A DNA stretch of 9,584 nt from Thermoplasmata archaeon (GCA_003649695.1 QMSR01000030.1:1-9584); one strand, 5' to 3'; positions 1 through 6,543 are shown, numbered from the stretch's first letter. The notes: generated from the letters alone by a model not told the origin. Translations and numbers: made by a program.

Positions 1-1278
1 CCAATCCTGCGGCACACTGTTGAAGTCCTGCCATAAGAGGAGGTCCTTATCTGTGGCATCAAAGACAAAGCACCCCCCGGCTGGAGTGAAAGCAATCCAG
101 TTTGATCCATCCCAGTAACTGTAGACAACAGTACCGCCGGCTCCGGCTGTCGAGAGGAGGAACTTGCCATAGCGAAACTTGTCGTCCATACCGAGATACA
201 GGGCATCACCCGTAGCTGCCAGAAGCTTGCCCGAAGCAGAATGGTACACATCACCGGTCGTGCCGCTTCCAGCCGCAGTAGTGACATTCTCGTAAGTAGC
301 CGAGGTGGATTCATAGATGATAACAGCATCAAACGTTTTAGCGCGCGAATCCAACGGCTCCGGACTCGAGAAACTGCCGGTGTGCCTGGAAGTGTTTTTA
401 AGAACATTCTGATCCGAAGCATAAGATGAAAGGTAAACCACAACCGGCACGTTGCCGGAGAAAATCAATTGTGGAAATGCTCCACCGTCTTCGTCAAGCG
501 TTGCCACCGCACCCCAGGACGCTCCGTCATATTCACGATACTCAAGTTCTCCGCGATCCCAAACCACGCCCAACCTGCCGTCAGCAGCCAGAGCAGCATC
601 GAAATGTTCATACAAAACAGTGCCGGAGGCGATAGAGTACTCATCCGACCAACTTCCGCCGCCAACAGGAAGCGAGCGTATCGCAACCTTGACCGCCGCT
701 TCGGTGAAAACGACATAGATATCGCTGGCACCAATTATGACTTTTGAGTATACCGATGACGCCCCGCCGGTGAGGGCTGTGCCGCTGTCGCTCGGACCGG
801 TTCCCCAAATCGCCCCGTTGTCGGTCGAGGATTTGATGTATAATGTCTTCACACCGCCTGTCACCCGAGTCCAACTCACCCACAACTTGCCGGCTGGTTC
901 CACTGCCAGCGATGGGTACAGTGACTCACCGCTGTAAACAGTCACTTTCGCGCCCACCGACCACACCCCGCCGGAAAAGCTTAGTTTGCGAGTAACGAGA
1001 TAACCGGTGGCGGTCTCAGAGTATGTAACATGGATGTCACCCTCAGATGTCATGACGGCATCGAACGGTTCATCGGCGGCATCGGTTGCAATCGTAGCCA
1101 GCGAAGACCACGACGAGTACGGCGCATCCGCATAGCTATACTTGATATCACCATCGGCAGTCTGAACCAGCGCTGCCAACCGTCCGGCGTACTGACCCGA
1201 CTCGACTCTCAAGAGCTTTCGTTCGGGCGGATACCCTAACCCGTTAGTGGCCGTTGTTGTTGTTATTTTCTGTTGCAT
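1..1278 (-). CDS. Phage tail or receptor-contact protein with BNR/Asp-box beta-propeller start (partial, C-terminus off the window)
   Basis: Minus-strand reading frame open for 426 codons from ATG at 1278 to the window edge, with no stop, so the C-terminus is missing. A GAGGG stretch lies a few bases before the ATG, a rather short spacing. Residues about 25-290 are a run of short beta-strand blades with repeated patterns such as 'SGGVWS', 'GGGSWSDE' and 'YDGASWG'. Residues 151-158 (STDNGAIW) fit the Asp-box SxDxGxxW of sialidase/BNR propellers. Residues about 345-426 change character: the pattern 'LYLGMDDKF...GTVVYSYWDGSNW' resembles a beta-sandwich unit found in phage baseplate or tail-tip proteins. 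Its place directly after the capsid gene supports a structural role, probably surface contact or glycan binding. No catalytic sialidase residues can be identified, so enzymatic activity is not claimed. The product is a virion or tail component by inference; the exact part is uncertain. Confidence 0.72.
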   Translation of the reverse strand, partial: MQQKITTTTATNGLGYPPERKLLRVESGQYAGRLAALVQTADGDIKYSYADAPYSSWSSLATIATDAADEPFDAVMTSEGDIHVTYSETATGYLVTRKLSFSGGVWSVGAKVTVYSGESLYPSLAVEPAGKLWVSWTRVTGGVKTLYIKSSTDNGAIWGTGPSDSGTALTGGASSVYSKVIIGASDIYVVFTEAAVKVAIRSLPVGGGSWSDEYSIASGTVLYEHFDAALAADGRLGVVWDRGELEYREYDGASWGAVATLDEDGGAFPQLIFSGNVPVVVYLSSYASDQNVLKNTSRHTGSFSSPEPLDSRAKTFDAVIIYESTSATYENVTTAAGSGTTGDVYHSASGKLLAATGDALYLGMDDKFRYGKFLLSTAGAGGTVVYSYWDGSNWIAFTPAGGCFVFDATDKDLLLWQDFNSVPQDW

Positions 1279-1297
1279 AATCCCTCAGAATGGAAGA

Positions 1298-1316
1298 GAC
1301 CCGGAATAGCCGGGTC
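1298..1316 (-). other. Intergenic hairpin between capsid and tail-protein genes
   Basis: A perfect 7-bp stem (GACCCGG/CCGGGTC) with a 5-nt loop sits in the 46-bp gap after the capsid stop codon and before the next start. No T-tract follows on the minus strand, so it is not a standard intrinsic terminator. A role as a partial terminator, or as a 3'-end stabiliser that lets the capsid message outlast the downstream one, is inference. Confidence 0.6.
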
Positions 1317-1324
1317 CCTGCCTA

Positions 1325-2428
1325 TTACGAGTACACGGTGTCAAGCGCCACCGAAGCTTCTTTGATAACCTTGGCATAAGTAACCGATTCGGAGATTACC
1401 GCCTCTTCAAAGCGCTGCTCGATAACTTTGTCATACTCAACCATCAGCGGTTGGGTGATGACTTCTTCAATCGCAAAGCGACTATCCAGACCGATAACCA
1501 GATCGGTCGGAACTTCATCGCATCGCACCAGTGACGCTCCCAGTGGGCTGAACAGATCGCCGCTGTTTTGGAAGCGGTAACCGGCCATCGGGTCCTTGAA
1601 CTCGTCCAGAGTAAGAATCGTCTTCATTTGATTGACATGGCAAACGATAGTATTCATCTCAAACGGTGTGAATTTCGACCATAGCGTTATAAGATCATCG
1701 TAGTCCAGCGTTCCACTGACACCCGAGTTGTAGACCGTAGTTGCGTTGTCATTGCCGTCGCCGTTGATAATTGTATCAACCAGCATGGCAATCTTGTCAG
1801 TTTGCAGACGGAACCCGATATACCACAGCAACACCCGAAACTGCGAAGTCGTACGGTAGCGCAACGCCTTGTAGCTGGTCTTAAGCGCAAGACCGTAATC
1901 AGTAACTTTGACAGCGTGGTTCTGCTCGGTTACAAGCAGTTGCGGGATATCGGCTCCATCACCAACCGGCCGTAACGAGAATTTCGAGCTTTCGGAAGTG
2001 TCGATGAAAAATGGCGTGTAGCTGTTGCTGGCAACAGTGGTCGTGTTGGCTACCAGTCGCGACAGTTCGGGTCGCATGGCTTGTCCCTTGCGAATTTCAC
2101 GCCGCATGAATTCCGGCAGAAGCGACGGAGACTGCTGGAAAAATTGCTCCACAGTGGTCGGTGTTTTGCCTCCAAAGCGAATACCAGCCAGAGCCAGTTG
2201 TCGCTCGAAAGCATCAAGAGACGAATTGGCCTGACTGGGATCATATTCATCCAGTTCAAGCAACTCCGACAGCGTCAGCCCTCTGGCTTCCGCCTCGGTA
2301 TATAGATCGTGATTAACATCGATAGCTGCGGCGCGGCTAAGGTCTATCGGTCCCGCAACCGCTCCAGGGTCAAGTTCGCGCTGCATGTTGGCATTCCCAG
2401 CCGACTGCAAAAATTGATTAAAGTCCAT
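1325..2428 (-). CDS. Major capsid protein, HK97 fold
   Basis: Forms the icosahedral shell of the phage head. The start chosen is the ATG at 2428 (367 residues), which has GAGGGG a few bases upstream; an in-frame ATG four codons earlier has no such site. Residues 1-115 are mostly helical and charged and could be the delta (internal scaffold) domain that the prohead protease removes. The shell part begins near residue 120 ('RPELSRLVANTTTV'). It is followed by an E-loop-like stretch (about 140-180), a long helix with 'ALKTSYKALRYRT' (181-193), 'DTIINGDGNDN' (218-228) and a C-terminal strand region ending 'VTYAKVIKEASVALDT'. These are recurrent features of HK97-type capsid proteins. It lies 12 bp after the decoration-like gene and is probably translated from the same message. 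No cleavage site can be assigned from the sequence alone. Confidence 0.88.
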   Translation of the reverse strand: MDFNQFLQSAGNANMQRELDPGAVAGPIDLSRAAAIDVNHDLYTEAEARGLTLSELLELDEYDPSQANSSLDAFERQLALAGIRFGGKTPTTVEQFFQQSPSLLPEFMRREIRKGQAMRPELSRLVANTTTVASNSYTPFFIDTSESSKFSLRPVGDGADIPQLLVTEQNHAVKVTDYGLALKTSYKALRYRTTSQFRVLLWYIGFRLQTDKIAMLVDTIINGDGNDNATTVYNSGVSGTLDYDDLITLWSKFTPFEMNTIVCHVNQMKTILTLDEFKDPMAGYRFQNSGDLFSPLGASLVRCDEVPTDLVIGLDSRFAIEEVITQPLMVEYDKVIEQRFEEAVISESVTYAKVIKEASVALDTVYS

Positions 2429-2440
2429 AATTCCCCTCAT

Positions 2441-2860
2441 TTAGTTTAGCAGAATGACACAATCGGTGGTGCCGTTGACTTCCAGAACTGTCCCCCGGGC
2501 AATGTTGCCGCCCGCTGGATCACTGGCGACTGTTGGCGCTTGTTTGACCGTGCCACTGCCCCCGCCAACAACCCGGTTGCCTACTGTCGGATAAGTTGTA
2601 CCGATGGCGAGACGGCAGATACCGCCGACCTGCACTGTGGCCAGTCTTTGCCCATCATCGTTGTCCGAGAGTGTCAAACTGATAAGTTTCCCGAGCAACT
2701 GACCACCGCTGGTGATTGGACCAACCTCGTTGCTGTCGGTGAGCATGACCGGCGCTCCGAGATCGGAATCTTTGAGATCATCCACACCGGTAGTTTGCGA
2801 GACGCTGAAAGTAACCAGCACTGGAGCCACTGCATCCAGATTTTGATATCTTACTGACAT
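2441..2860 (-). CDS. Probable capsid decoration/stabilisation protein
   Basis: A 139-residue protein, rich in Gly, Val and Thr and predicted to be almost all beta strand. It has no signal peptide and no membrane segment. Its second half has the layout typical of small head-decoration proteins: a strand with 'GGICRLAIG' (79-87), a turn 'TVGNRVVGGGSGTV' (92-105) and a final 'ARGTVLEV...DCVILLN'. It lies immediately upstream of the major capsid gene, the usual place for a decoration protein in siphophage and lambda-like head operons. The ATG at 2860 has AAAGGA about seven bases upstream. The assignment rests on size, predicted fold and position rather than on a diagnostic motif; a small head-completion protein is an alternative. 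Confidence 0.68.
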   Translation of the reverse strand: MSVRYQNLDAVAPVLVTFSVSQTTGVDDLKDSDLGAPVMLTDSNEVGPITSGGQLLGKLISLTLSDNDDGQRLATVQVGGICRLAIGTTYPTVGNRVVGGGSGTVKQAPTVASDPAGGNIARGTVLEVNGTTDCVILLN

Positions 2861-2895
2861 TTGTGTTCCTTTCTATTATGACTGAGTTCGATTTC

Positions 2896-2938
2896 TGGCC
2901 GGGAGTGTCTCCCTCATGGCCGGGACATAGGTCCCTCA
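2896..2938 (-). repeat. Two tandem hairpin units with compensatory base changes
   Basis: Units at 2896-2916 and 2917-2938 share the frame TGGCCGGGA...TCCCTCA. In the first, GGGAG pairs with CTCCC around a 3-nt loop. In the second, GGGAC pairs with GTCCC around a 4-nt loop. The fifth stem position differs between copies but pairing is kept on both sides. The second unit overlaps the stop codon of the upstream helical-protein gene (2936-2938). The rest of the gap to the decoration-gene start (2861-2895) holds only its ribosome binding site. No T-tract is present. Confidence 0.75.
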
Positions 2939-3343
2939 AGTGTTATGCGCCCGTGTTCCGCGAGTTCTTCTGGTCGACACCGGCGGGCTGCCAAAACTGG
3001 TCGGGAAGGCATCACGAAAGCGGGCCGACATTAAAGTGTAGTTCCGCACCAAATCAGCGGCGCTCATCTTTGGCAATGTCTCCAGGTAAGTCACTGCTTG
3101 TTTAAGCGCATCACGGTTGCGATCAACTGCAGCTATTGCTTTGGTCATACCCGCAATTCGCTTCTCGTAGTCGGTCCGCAGAATAGACAGTTCGTTGTCG
3201 ATTTGCAGCAACTCCGGCAGTCTGACTGCCAACGTGGACAGCCACTGTCGGTGGTTGTCGAAATCAATTGTCGACAGACCATCCTCGGACAGCGTTTCCA
3301 GCATTTCAGTGATGTGGGCGATATCAATATTATTAGTTTCCAA
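2936..3343 (-). CDS. Small helical phage protein of unknown function, TTG start
   Basis: A 135-residue protein, not recognised by family. Residues 5-110 read as long amphipathic helices with heptad-like spacing ('LPELLQIDNELSILRTDYEKR' region, 42-62; 'AIAAVDRNRDALKQAVTYLE', 69-88). The C-terminal 25 residues are Pro/Ser/Thr/Arg-rich and probably disordered. The start is a TTG at 3343 with AGGAGA upstream, well spaced. It overlaps the end of the preceding gene by 11 nt, which suggests translational coupling. The position between the protease and the decoration/capsid pair is where many phages encode a scaffold protein, and the all-helical make-up would suit that, but it is short for one. A tail-assembly or lysis accessory role is equally possible. 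Confidence 0.6.
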   Translation of the reverse strand: METNNIDIAHITEMLETLSEDGLSTIDFDNHRQWLSTLAVRLPELLQIDNELSILRTDYEKRIAGMTKAIAAVDRNRDALKQAVTYLETLPKMSAADLVRNYTLMSARFRDAFPTSFGSPPVSTRRTRGTRAHNT

Positions 3344-3641
3344 TCTTCTCTCCTGATCTTTCCGCCAGGTAGGCTTCGATTCTTGTCAGACGGGCTTCCA
3401 TCTCCTTTGAGAAACTGTAGAACTGTTCCTTACTTACCACCCCCTCTTTCAGTATCACCTCAATACTCGCCAGTTTTTTGTCCAGTATCCCCACAACTTC
3501 TCCCTCGGCCTTGGCAGCCAGATCTATCTTCAACGACTGAATCGTCAGGAAATACGCCGCAAATACTCCCATTACAATCGTTACCAGATTCAGCAATGGT
3601 CCGCTCAATCGGAACCCGATATCTTTTCTATTGCGTGTCAT
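3333..3641 (-). CDS. Small membrane-anchored coiled-coil protein
   Basis: A 102-residue protein with a basic N-terminus (RNRK), one hydrophobic segment at about residues 14-36 ('LLNLVTIVMGVFAAYFL') and then a charged helix at 52-95 with heptad hydrophobics ('MEARLTRIEAYLAE'). The ATG at 3641 is preceded by a strong AGGAGGG. It is probably anchored in the inner membrane with the helix on the cytoplasmic or periplasmic side. Proteins of this size and layout occur in phage lysis cassettes (holin-like or accessory) and also as phage-encoded membrane proteins of unknown role. One membrane segment with a basic N-terminus is atypical for the classic two- or three-segment holins. It is the first gene of a three-gene overlapping/close-packed run (3641 to 2441). 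Confidence 0.62.
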   Translation of the reverse strand: MTRNRKDIGFRLSGPLLNLVTIVMGVFAAYFLTIQSLKIDLAAKAEGEVVGILDKKLASIEVILKEGVVSKEQFYSFSKEMEARLTRIEAYLAERSGEKIGN

Positions 3642-3663
3642 CTTTCCCTCCTGTTTTTTCTTG

Positions 3664-3693
3664 TTGACCGCCGATAGCTCAAGCTTCTATCCT
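3664..3693 (+). promoter_or_regulatory. Possible sigma-70 promoter for the lipoprotein gene
   Basis: TTGACC (3664-3669) and TATCCT (3688-3693) are 18 bp apart, 33 bp before the lipoprotein start codon. The -35 is good and the -10 has two mismatches. A GGG-containing ribosome binding site (around 3715-3718) precedes the ATG. The site lies in the 84-bp divergent gap between the membrane-protein and lipoprotein genes. Confidence 0.35.
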
Positions 3694-3725
3694 TAAAAAG
3701 AGTAGTTACCTAAAAGGGTTTCATA

Positions 3726-4421
3726 ATGGTTTCGCGTGCGATAATACTCTGTCTGGCGATATTGCTGCTGGTTTCCTGCAGTGAGGAAAGCGATAACGCT
3801 ACTCAGTCAACTTCCTCTACCGATGGAGCCGATCTTATGGGTCTGGTCGATGGCGCCACTCTGACATATCTCCAAATTGACACGCTTATCACTTTCACCC
3901 CTTCTTTCAACGTCGAGACATCAGAAACCCTGACCGTTGTAACCGTTGCCGGTAATGGTAACGACTGGGCAATCAGCCACGACAACCATCACCCTTTAAC
4001 TCTCAAACTTTCCTCTGAATCTGTTCTCATTACCGGTTACTGGAAAGCCGATGTTGGTGGTGATGCCCGGGTCTATTTCGCTATACCGCCCGTACTGCTC
4101 AAACAGGATATCTCCGCAGAACAATCCTGGAGCGGTTATACTCCCATGCACTCCGACAGTCTGGGAGAAAAGCGATACCCTGACATTTTTGTCAACTATG
4201 GCTTCTATTTCAGCAAAACTTACGAAGGCGCCGAATCGGTTACAGTTACAGCCGGAGAGTTTGTCGCTCATCGCTTTGATATCGAGCTATTCCTTGAGTC
4301 CGGTGATAACTTGCCGGTAGCTTATATCAGCGAGTACTACGCACCAGATGTTGGGTTGATCAAATACTGTCTGAAGGGCGGTGGCTTGACCAGAGTTCTC
4401 TCTCTGATCGAAATAGATTAA
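3726..4421 (+). CDS. Secreted lipoprotein of unknown function (inserted opposite to the phage genes)
   Basis: A 231-residue protein with a lipoprotein signal: hydrophobic core at residues 4-16, then lipobox LVSC with acylated Cys18. The residue after it is Ser, not Asp, so outer-membrane sorting is expected in a Gram-negative host. A Ser/Thr/Asp linker (19-36) precedes a predicted beta-rich domain. Near its end are 'ESVTVTAGEF' (about 170-179) and 'YYAPDVGLIKY' (204-214), a pattern I associate with families of uncharacterised bacterial lipoproteins in which a 'V.aG.F' strand and an 'EyYApgVGlik' strand close a beta barrel or sheet. No phage function is recognisable. It is the only gene on its strand between 3642 and 4461, and no clear terminator follows it before the convergent protease gene. 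It could be a lysogenic-conversion gene (surface change, superinfection exclusion) or a host gene in a rearranged prophage. Confidence 0.82.
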   Translation: MVSRAIILCLAILLLVSCSEESDNATQSTSSTDGADLMGLVDGATLTYLQIDTLITFTPSFNVETSETLTVVTVAGNGNDWAISHDNHHPLTLKLSSESVLITGYWKADVGGDARVYFAIPPVLLKQDISAEQSWSGYTPMHSDSLGEKRYPDIFVNYGFYFSKTYEGAESVTVTAGEFVAHRFDIELFLESGDNLPVAYISEYYAPDVGLIKYCLKGGGLTRVLSLIEID

Positions 4422-4461
4422 GGCTCGATAAGCTTCACATTATCTGGCTCCAATCATCGAA

Positions 4462-5988
4462 CTACGCCATCTGTTGGTAAAACAAAAATCTCTCCTTATC
4501 ATTAAGCTTTATTGGTTGCAGAAAGAATACTCCCTTCAGACTACCGTCCAGCTTGCAACTGTACGCCTTTTCCGTGGTTATGCTTTCCAGAACAGGACCA
4601 CTGACCGCCATTAATTCGTCATTATAAATATCCGTTGTCGACTCACTTGATCGGTCAGTAATAAACCGCGCACCCCTGGCCAGTCGTGCCAGATTGAACT
4701 GCCGTATATCAAAACGCGTTACAGAGTCTTTTACAGTGAGCGAAAGTTGCCCCCGTCCGGTTTCCGCGCTCATTTTCAATGTGTAGTAACCCGACTCACA
4801 ATGTGGCTCTTCGTGATTGTCTGAAATTATGGGAGGATTATACCGGTATCCCGGAAACTCCGGAGGGTATTTTCCTTCAGGCCAGATTCGCACTCCAGCC
4901 CGGGTGGACAACGCTCTCGCAACCGGAGCGATTCCGGCAACATCGGTAGTATTGCTTCGCAGCATCCGTACCGCATAGCGCTGTTTATTGGGAAAATCGA
5001 CCGGCAGTTGAATGTCATCTTGTGGAAAGAGCCTGATTTCAAGACGGGTTACCGGCGATGATTTCCCTTCCACAAATCGTTGCGCCTGATCGGCGCTGCA
5101 GCGTTTCCTTCCACGCATACCAACCAGATAACCGAACGCATTGTTCATCTCCGGAAGACGGCGATTAGTAAAGCGATCCGACACCGTCTGCGACAGTTCC
5201 GTCCCGTCCGATATTGATATCGTTGTACCCTCAGGTGAACACGTCATCAAAACCGGAAGGCCGTCATAGTGCGGTGTAACCAGGTAGCGACAATCGGCAT
5301 CAAGCTCCACAGGGCTGGAAATAACCTGCTCTACCTTTGCCTGAGCATCTGCTTTTATCTTCACCACTGTGGTCGTTCGTTGTAACTCTTTCGAGATAGA
5401 GGTCTCCGGTGTCGCCCCGCGATAGACGAGTGAAGTTTCCAGCACCCGTTCAATTTGACGGTAGTTGAAATGGCACACCTTCTCATTTTCATCTTTGCCA
5501 TAGTGTTCAAGCGGCTGATGTTCACAGATGCGGATATCCTTGCCACATATCGAACACTCCGGAAACAGAAAAGTAAAACCGATTGAGCATTCTTTATAAA
5601 TGCCGCCATCGATGTTTTCCTTTAGTGTTTCAGCTCCCTGAGCGTTTCTGAGCCAGTAGAAATAACTCTTTACCCACAGTCGTCCCTGGCGTTCAACAAC
5701 GGCGGCATGGAAATTTCGCCCAATGGGGAGGCTATCCTTGCGATGACCAACCATGACCGGCGAGTCTATCAGTAAACGGCAAAGACTCTCATGTTCATCG
5801 GCAGGGAAACAACCCCCAAAGCTGTTGACTTCATCCGAAACAACATACATGGCTCGGACGAATACATCCTTCTCCTCAAGCGGTGACGGGGGATCGATAT
5901 TGACATTAATCAGCCTTATAAGTTCTGTTGTAATCTTCACATCCGGTTCTGCCAGATGGGCTGTTATTCTGCCAATGTCAAAACTCAT
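4462..5988 (-). CDS. Prohead protease with Cys/His cluster and long C-terminal extension resembling degenerate DNA ligase
   Basis: The start at 5988 (508 residues) is set by a near-perfect Shine-Dalgarno GGAGGTGAT; the frame extends upstream only through weak starts. Residues 40-200 match the herpesvirus-type serine protease used to mature phage heads: His82 in 'VMVGHRKDSLPIG', Ser135 in 'YKECSIGFTF', and the closing 'ETSLVYRGATPE' (184-195). Inserted after the serine is C145-x2-C148-x6-C155-x-H157 with Cys172/His173 further on, a probable zinc-binding knuckle. Residues 201-508 are not part of a usual prohead protease. 'VTPHYDGLPVLM' (237-248), 'TTISISDGTEL' (255-265) and 'LFPQDDIQLPVDFPNKQR' (320-337) follow the order of the adenylation domain of ATP-dependent DNA ligases, but the nucleotide-binding Lys of KxDG is His240 and the following Glu motif is not seen. 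The last 30 residues ('KLDGSLKGVFFL') resemble the end of the LigD 3'-phosphoesterase domain. The protease call is fairly secure. The ligase link is my reading of weak similarity, and if correct the domain is likely non-catalytic. Confidence 0.75.
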   Translation of the reverse strand: MSFDIGRITAHLAEPDVKITTELIRLINVNIDPPSPLEEKDVFVRAMYVVSDEVNSFGGCFPADEHESLCRLLIDSPVMVGHRKDSLPIGRNFHAAVVERQGRLWVKSYFYWLRNAQGAETLKENIDGGIYKECSIGFTFLFPECSICGKDIRICEHQPLEHYGKDENEKVCHFNYRQIERVLETSLVYRGATPETSISKELQRTTTVVKIKADAQAKVEQVISSPVELDADCRYLVTPHYDGLPVLMTCSPEGTTISISDGTELSQTVSDRFTNRRLPEMNNAFGYLVGMRGRKRCSADQAQRFVEGKSSPVTRLEIRLFPQDDIQLPVDFPNKQRYAVRMLRSNTTDVAGIAPVARALSTRAGVRIWPEGKYPPEFPGYRYNPPIISDNHEEPHCESGYYTLKMSAETGRGQLSLTVKDSVTRFDIRQFNLARLARGARFITDRSSESTTDIYNDELMAVSGPVLESITTEKAYSCKLDGSLKGVFFLQPIKLNDKERFLFYQQMA

Positions 5989-5989
5989 T

Positions 5990-5998
5990 ATCACCTCC
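5990..5998 (-). promoter_or_regulatory. Strong ribosome binding site fixing the protease start
   Basis: GGAGGTGAT on the minus strand, complementary to the 16S rRNA 3' end over nine bases and one base from the ATG at 5988 (five bases from the GGAGG core). It rules against the longer in-frame start candidate near 6075. Confidence 0.85.
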
Positions 5999-6052
5999 GT
6001 ACGTTGCTTTACAAAGGAGTACAAAGCCGCGATCATCAGCGTTTTCCCTGTC

Positions 6053-6066
6053 TTTTTGCGCAAAAA
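6053..6066. promoter_or_regulatory. 14-bp perfect palindrome, possible operator
   Basis: TTTTTGCGCAAAAA is a perfect palindrome just downstream of the putative minus-strand -10 element, covering about +2 to +15. That is a typical place for a repressor operator. As an RNA it could also form a short hairpin, but with no usable loop, so a DNA-binding dimer site is the better reading. No repressor gene is in the window. Confidence 0.4.
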
Positions 6067-6074
6067 CATGCTCA

Positions 6075-6103
6075 ATTATGAAAACAACAGATATATGGCG
6101 CAA
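6075..6103 (-). promoter_or_regulatory. Putative sigma-70 promoter for the protease/capsid genes
   Basis: On the minus strand TTGCGC (6098-6103) and CATAAT (6075-6080) are separated by exactly 17 bp. The -10 matches the consensus at five of six positions; the -35 only in its TTG half and last pattern. Predicted start point near 6068, giving an 80-nt leader before the protease ATG. It would allow the capsid genes to be expressed apart from portal and terminase. Confidence 0.4.
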
Positions 6104-6171
6104 ATCCCATGCTTTGCTCTAACCCATTAAATGACTATAACTTAACGTGTGATTGCGGAGACCAGGGATGA

Positions 6172-6187
6172 TGGCACAATGTTTGCT
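6172..6187 (+). promoter_or_regulatory. Sigma-54 (-24/-12) promoter of the PEP-CTERM gene
   Basis: TGGCAC-AATGT-TTGCT matches the sigma-54 consensus TGGCAC-N5-TTGCW: the GG (6173-6174) and GC (6185-6186) dinucleotides are exactly 10 bp apart. The expected start point is near 6198, about 40 nt before the ATG at 6238. The rest of 5999-6237 holds the divergent minus-strand promoter and nothing else I can identify. A sigma-54 activator (enhancer-binding protein) would be needed; none is encoded here. PEP-CTERM/exosortase loci are known to be linked to the PrsK/PrsR two-component system and RpoN. Confidence 0.75.
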
Positions 6188-6237
6188 TATTATCAAAACG
6201 AAAAGCATAAACCTGAAACTCAACAGGGAAAGAAGCT

Positions 6238-6543
6238 ATGACTATTTACCAGAAAACTACACAGCATTCACTTAAGTGGGTTGTTGCCCTGTTAGTGTTC
6301 CTTCTTGTTATGGGCTTCACCACAAATCAGGTTTACGGGCTAAATGTTCCTTCCACCGTATATGACAACAACGGTTCGGAACAACCTCTCCCCCCATCTG
6401 ATCAGGGTGATTACGATGACGGTGGCACCACCACCCCTGACGATGAGTGTCCTCCGGAAATACCGGAGCCGATTACGTTGATTCTTATGGGAACAGGATT
6501 AGGTGTTTTGCATTTATCTCGTCGGTTCAAAAAAGCACAATAA
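6238..6543 (+). CDS. Small exported PEP-CTERM protein
   Basis: A 101-residue protein with an N-terminal signal peptide (residues 1-34; hydrophobic core 'VVALLVFLLVMGF', likely cut near 'VYG'). A short, low-complexity Asn/Asp/Gly/Pro/Thr linker (35-74) follows. The C-terminal sorting signal has Pro76-Glu77-Pro78, a hydrophobic segment (about 79-93, 'ITLILMGTGLGVLHL') and a basic tail (RRFKK). This is the PEP-CTERM layout processed by exosortase in bacteria that make extracellular polysaccharide, so the mature product is a ~40-residue surface or matrix peptide. An AGGGA-type site lies before the ATG. The gene forms a self-contained cassette with its own sigma-54 promoter and intrinsic terminator, between the protease and terminase genes and opposite to both. 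The mature part matches no family I know. The call as PEP-CTERM is strong; the function is unknown. Confidence 0.88.
   Translation: MTIYQKTTQHSLKWVVALLVFLLVMGFTTNQVYGLNVPSTVYDNNGSEQPLPPSDQGDYDDGGTTTPDDECPPEIPEPITLILMGTGLGVLHLSRRFKKAQ

Noticed and set aside
2896..2938. CRISPR-like repeat
   Set aside because: Only two directly abutting units with no spacer between them.
3098..3667. Plus-strand open frame of 189 codons across the two small phage genes
   Set aside because: Antisense to two genes with good ribosome binding sites and coherent helical/membrane features; its own sequence is low in structure and lacks a good start.
4422..4461. Possible terminator after the lipoprotein gene (GATAA/TTATC hairpin)
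   Set aside because: Five weak A/T-rich pairs, an 8-nt loop and no T-tract.
5989..6075. 29-residue N-terminal extension of the protease
   Set aside because: It would begin at a weak TTG overlapping the putative -10 element, while a near-perfect ribosome binding site points to the ATG at 5988.
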